Assembly: GCA_943788935.1 (NCBI GenBank)
Contig: CALSSE010000005.1
Span: forward strand, 1 to 64,000
DNA from: an uncultured bacterium
GTDB lineage: Bacteria > Myxococcota_A > Bradymonadia > UBA7976 > VGTA01
Direction: 5' to 3'
Length of the DNA stretch: 64,000 bases
Below are positions 60,448 through 64,000 of the stretch, piece by piece; within the stretch, counting starts at the first letter, position 1; the number at the start of each line of letters is the position of its first letter. The notes under the pieces were generated by a model. It ran no database searches. It saw nothing but the letters and a program-made list of their open reading frames with translations, and was not told the DNA's origin. A program made the translations under genes and the position numbers.

Positions 60448-62991
60448 ATGACCGTAACTCAAAATGCATCTTCACCTCTTATCCCTCTTTCCATAAACAA
60501 GCTACGCTGGCGATGTCCTGTCAACAAGATTGAGCACATCTTAAAAGCTCAAAAACTAGAAGAGGACACAGCGAAGCCACGCTTAGATCATCTCACATAC
60601 TTTACTCCTGATAGAGCCTCTAGAGCGATCAGATTAGGTTTGTCGATGGAGTCCCCCGGTTATCACATCTTTGTAAGTGGTCCCACAGGTGCGGGCAAGA
60701 GTTCAGCGATTAAGCAGCTTCTTGAGAGCGTTCAACGACCCGAGAGACGACGGTATGACTTTTTATACATTCATAACTTCGAGGACGCGGATCGACCTCG
60801 CTTATGTACCCTACCCAGAGGGAGGGGGAAGGTGCTCAAACGGAGGTTAATCCATTTTGTTGAGGCCTTTCCTGAAGTGGTCATGAGCGCTCTGCACTCC
60901 ACCCGCCTTAAGGATAGACGGAGACACCTCCTTCGCCAGTTAGAAGAGGCGGTTAATAACGCACTCGCTGAGCTTCAAGACCAATGTGAAGAGCGAGGTT
61001 TTGTTTTCTTACACTCAGAAGAAGACTTTGGAGCGAGTGAAATTCAGATCAAAGTGGGGAGAAAACGCTCGCTCTCTATCGAAGAGTGGATCTCTCAGGT
61101 TAAGCGAGGGAAGCGTCGGGGTAAAACAGAAGAGAAGTTGGCGGAACATGAGTCTCTCACCGAACACCTACATGGTTTGTGGGATGAACTCTCCCGTATA
61201 GAGTGGGATCTCCATAGACACATCTCAGAGATTGAAGTAGATGAGATTCGAGAGAGGCTCGCGATTCGGACTGACGCCCTCTTCTTTGAAGCGAACGATG
61301 ATGAGCTCTCAGAAGATTTTGATGATAATGAGAATCACCAACTATACGAAACGGTGAATCAAGAGTTAGCGCGTTGGTTCGAGGGCTTAATCGATTGGGT
61401 TGATGATCATTTAGAAGACCTAAAGCAGATCTCAGAGGAACCTAATCTAGATCTAAAAGACCTCCGTATCCTCAAGGCCAACCTCATCCATGAGGCCCCG
61501 AAGTCTCCCCCGATTGTTTTTGAGAATACGCCTACTTTAATCAACCTCTTAGGCACGATTGAGCGCTCCGGTGAAGACACCCATCCTCACCTAGACTTTG
61601 GTGATATTCGGAGTGGATCTCTACTCAGAGCCAATGGCGGGATCTTAGTCATCAACGCCAACGATCTCTCTCAAGAGGGCCCCTCTACTTGGCGTTTTTT
61701 ACTCAAGTCTCTGCGGCATCAAAAACTAGAGATCCAATCCCCTGATCAGCTCTTCGCTTCGGGGGGCAGCCCTATTAAGCCGACATCTATCCCGCTCGAT
61801 GTAAAGGTCATCGCGATCGGTGACGATGAGCTCTTTAGAGCTCTCTTTGTCAGCAGCGAAGATTTTGGACGAGTCTTTAAGATTAAAGCTGAATTCGATG
61901 ATAGCTTACCCAACGACGAGCGTGGGCTGAGCGCCTATATCGGTCACGCTCTCAAAGTGGAGGCAGAGGAGCATTTTAAACCCTTCTCAGCTGAAGCACT
62001 CGCCTTATGGTGCGAATATGGGACTCGGTTATCCGGTCGTCAAGAGCATCTCTCAACACAGCTGAGTCAACTCACTGATGTGCTACGTGAGGCAGGTTTT
62101 TATGCTAAGTTTGATGACGAAGAGCGAGTCGAGTTAAGACATCTCCGCGAGGCCCTCAAAGAGAGATTTGAACGTCATCGGCTCATCGAAGACCAACTCT
62201 TTGAGATGATTGAAGACCACCTAATAGAGCTACACCCCTATGGGCTAGAAGTCGGGGTCATCAACGGTCTCACTGTATTAGACTTTGGAGATCACGCTTG
62301 TGGTCATCCTTGCCGTATCAGCGCGACTCACTCGCCTGGGGAATATGGGATCATGAGCGTAGAGCGCGAGGTAAGACTCTCCGGACGCTCGCACGACAAG
62401 GGAGCGATGAACGTCATATCCTATCTTCGGTCTCATTATTTACCGGAAGAAGTGTGCGCTCTTAACGCGACACTCTGCTTTGATCAAGTACATGATGAAG
62501 TCGACGGAGACAGCGCTTCACTCGCTGAACTTTTAGTTTTACTCTCCTCTCTCAGTGGTTACCCACTGAGACAATCAGTAGCGGTGACCGGAGCCTTGGA
62601 CCAACGAGGGCATGTTCAAGCCGTCGGAGGTGTTAACGAGAAGATCGAGGGATTCTTTAGACTCTGTGAACAACGTGGCTTAAATGGAGAGCAAGGGGTC
62701 GTTATCCCTCATACAACGCTCTCAGAACTCTCACTGAAGACGACAGTCCTTGATGCTGTCGAGAGAGGTGACTTTACCATTTGGGCTGTACAGAACGCTG
62801 ATGAAGCCCTAGCGATCGTCTGCGCTGAAGAAGACGACTTTAAACGCTACCTACAGAGCGCCCAAAAATCGCAAATTGAAGATAGTCGTGTTGAGACTTT
62901 ACCCGCAGTAGTCGATCACATTAAAAAAGCAGTATCTAGCCGACTTAGTGACTTATCATCCCTCGCCTCTCAGTTTAGAGGACGGAGTTAA
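60448..62991 (+). CDS. LonB-like (COG1067) ATP-dependent protease
   Basis: An 847-residue AAA+ protease of the LonB/YcbZ group. It lacks the N-terminal substrate domain of LonA. Walker A is FVSGPTGAGKSS near residue 76; a helical insert (about 150-300, very charged) follows; Walker B-like GGILVINANDL lies near 405. The C-terminal Lon protease domain has the catalytic Ser in GDSASLAELL and the catalytic Lys in GGVNEKIEGFF; the intervening AVTGALDQRGHVQAVGG is characteristic. GGGAG lies 11 nt upstream of the ATG, rather distant. It is divergent from the giant TPR gene and convergent with the clpX-like gene. Substrates unknown; related proteins act in general or stress proteolysis. Confidence 0.93.
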   Translation: MTVTQNASSPLIPLSINKLRWRCPVNKIEHILKAQKLEEDTAKPRLDHLTYFTPDRASRAIRLGLSMESPGYHIFVSGPTGAGKSSAIKQLLESVQRPERRRYDFLYIHNFEDADRPRLCTLPRGRGKVLKRRLIHFVEAFPEVVMSALHSTRLKDRRRHLLRQLEEAVNNALAELQDQCEERGFVFLHSEEDFGASEIQIKVGRKRSLSIEEWISQVKRGKRRGKTEEKLAEHESLTEHLHGLWDELSRIEWDLHRHISEIEVDEIRERLAIRTDALFFEANDDELSEDFDDNENHQLYETVNQELARWFEGLIDWVDDHLEDLKQISEEPNLDLKDLRILKANLIHEAPKSPPIVFENTPTLINLLGTIERSGEDTHPHLDFGDIRSGSLLRANGGILVINANDLSQEGPSTWRFLLKSLRHQKLEIQSPDQLFASGGSPIKPTSIPLDVKVIAIGDDELFRALFVSSEDFGRVFKIKAEFDDSLPNDERGLSAYIGHALKVEAEEHFKPFSAEALALWCEYGTRLSGRQEHLSTQLSQLTDVLREAGFYAKFDDEERVELRHLREALKERFERHRLIEDQLFEMIEDHLIELHPYGLEVGVINGLTVLDFGDHACGHPCRISATHSPGEYGIMSVEREVRLSGRSHDKGAMNVISYLRSHYLPEEVCALNATLCFDQVHDEVDGDSASLAELLVLLSSLSGYPLRQSVAVTGALDQRGHVQAVGGVNEKIEGFFRLCEQRGLNGEQGVVIPHTTLSELSLKTTVLDAVERGDFTIWAVQNADEALAIVCAEEDDFKRYLQSAQKSQIEDSRVETLPAVVDHIKKAVSSRLSDLSSLASQFRGRS

Positions 62992-63023
62992 TAAGGGCGA
63001 CCGACGGGGAGAACGTTGTCTAT

Positions 63024-64000
63024 TTAGGCGATCCCATCGACTTGAATATCCGCTTCGACTTCACCCTTAGCGACGTCAGCGGTGATGACACAGCTCTTAT
63101 CTCCCTCGGGCAGGTCTGGTGCTTTATACATCACATCGAGCATAATCTTCTCCACAATAGAGCGTAGCCCGCGAGCTCCCGCTTTCCTTTTAATGGCCGC
63201 TTTTACGATTTCATCGAGCGCCTCATCGGTGAATTCCAACTCAACATCATTCAACATCAATAACCTCTGATATTGTTTAATCAAAGAGCTCTTTGGCTTC
63301 CATAAAATTTCTTTAAGCGCTTCAGCGCTGAGGCTATTCAGCGGAACGACTACTGGTAATCGACCAATAAATTCTGGGATTAAACCAAATTTAATAAGAT
63401 CCTCTGTCCTCAAACACTTGATGAGCGCATTGTAGTCTTGATCTTTATTCAACGTACGAGCGACCTTCGCTCCAAAGCCGATCGAACCAGGACTCATACG
63501 CTGCTGAATCAGCTGCTCGACACCTACAAAAGCCCCACAAAAGATAAAGAGAATATTACTCGTATCGATCTGTATCAGCTCATTGCGCACCACACGACCT
63601 GTTTCAGCTTGGAGATTAACCTGAGTATTCTCTACAAGTTTGAGGAGTGCTTGTTGAACCCCTTCTCCTCCCACATCTCTCCCTTGACTCCCACCACCTC
63701 CTCCTCCTCTTCGAGCGATTTTATCGACTTCATCAATCACTACGATCCCTCTTTGAGTGCGCTCAACATCTCTATCTGCGGCCTCCCATAGAGAGCGAAT
63801 AATACTCTCAACGTCTTCACCGACATAACCCGCAGAAGTCAGCGTCGTCGCATCTTTGACCACAAATGGAACATCTAACAACTTAGCGATATGCTCAGCG
63901 ATCGCGGTTTTCCCAACGCCTGTAGGGCCTACCATTAGGATATTACCCTTGGTCAGTTTGACCTCACTAGCCACTCCTGAGTCAGAGGCTTCTTGAAATG
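63024..64000 (-). CDS. clpX: ClpX-like AAA+ unfoldase, C-terminal part
   Basis: The 5' end lies beyond the window; the frame stays open to the right edge (the residues before the GTG at 63974 read FQEASDSG). Present are Walker A GPTGVGKT, pore-1 loop in AGYVGED, Walker B VVIDEVDKI, the FGLIPEFIGRLPVVVPL region, the ClpP-binding IGF loop (SIGFGAKV) and sensor 2 GARGLR. The RKH loop, normally QGGRKHPQQEF ahead of the QIDT strand, reads AETGRVVRNELIQIDT, so the Arg-Lys-His triplet is absent. A Gly/Arg-rich GGGGGG-SQ-GRD stretch replaces the usual short loop after Walker B. The Zn-binding N-domain is not in view. It pairs with ClpP or may act alone; I cannot tell whether this is the only ClpX of the genome. 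Confidence 0.88.
   Translation of the reverse strand, partial: FQEASDSGVASEVKLTKGNILMVGPTGVGKTAIAEHIAKLLDVPFVVKDATTLTSAGYVGEDVESIIRSLWEAADRDVERTQRGIVVIDEVDKIARRGGGGGGSQGRDVGGEGVQQALLKLVENTQVNLQAETGRVVRNELIQIDTSNILFIFCGAFVGVEQLIQQRMSPGSIGFGAKVARTLNKDQDYNALIKCLRTEDLIKFGLIPEFIGRLPVVVPLNSLSAEALKEILWKPKSSLIKQYQRLLMLNDVELEFTDEALDEIVKAAIKRKAGARGLRSIVEKIMLDVMYKAPDLPEGDKSCVITADVAKGEVEADIQVDGIA

Noticed and set aside
1..64000. Insertion sequences, prophage or integrative elements
   Set aside because: No transposase, integrase, phage structural gene, or flanking target duplication was seen.

Overview
The window is a dense chromosomal segment of a Gram-negative bacterium that I place, by inference, in the Myxococcota, most likely near the Bradymonadia. 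The grounds are: an AgmX/PglI-type C-terminal domain, a MYXO-CTERM-like tail (Cys, hydrophobic helix, Arg-rich end), PEGA-domain envelope proteins, an enormous cytoplasmic TPR protein, Cys-rich repeat lipoproteins, and lipoproteins whose mature N-termini are long Gly/Ala-Glu repeat linkers. I see no tRNA, rRNA, CRISPR array, transposase or prophage.

Layout. 1-2166: end of pgk, then tpiA and secG, a classic glycolysis/secretion run; secG carries a long Ala/Pro/Val minisatellite tail broken by two compensating indels. 2484-3476: a divergent PiT-like transporter. 3512-9507: an orphan giant flagellin (1287 aa), a PEGA/coiled-coil lipoprotein and a protein made of only the FliG C-terminal domain. 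The FliG-C gene lies at the end of a minus-strand operon of two overlapping cyclic-nucleotide-binding genes and polA (13673-8899). 13845-17598: a HerA-like ATPase with a winged-helix region, overlapping a Cys-rich repeat lipoprotein gene. 17665-18684: a secreted CAP-domain protein with an Arg-rich repeat linker. 18754-21827: operon of an HDAC-family deacetylase, a DUF2304-GT2 fusion and an APH-like kinase. 21958-25024: kbl-tdh (threonine to glycine) plus a CinA-N-like protein. 25305-32126: DUF3754 protein, THUMP rRNA methyltransferase, PEGA protein and an M3 metallopeptidase.

32244-39520 is an envelope region: a two-domain fasciclin lipoprotein, two other lipoproteins with minisatellite linkers, a beta-barrel protein and a GH15-like enzyme with a MYXO-CTERM-like anchor. 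39508-47650 is mixed housekeeping and envelope: coaE, miaB, a beta-barrel protein, a class V aminotransferase, a helical lipoprotein, hpt and the AgmX-domain protein. 47716-60252 is one 4178-codon TPR gene with four separate minisatellite inserts. The window ends with a LonB-like protease and, convergent to it, a partial clpX-like gene whose RKH loop is altered.

The most distinctive feature of the window is the repeated appearance of in-frame 9-21 bp minisatellites inside unrelated genes and just upstream of start codons. They supply flexible linkers after lipoprotein cysteines, before a C-terminal anchor, between TPR blocks and on SecG. The other candidates for unusual biology are the giant flagellin with a separate FliG-C protein, the HDAC/GT2/kinase operon, the HerA/Cys-rich lipoprotein pair and the variant ClpX.
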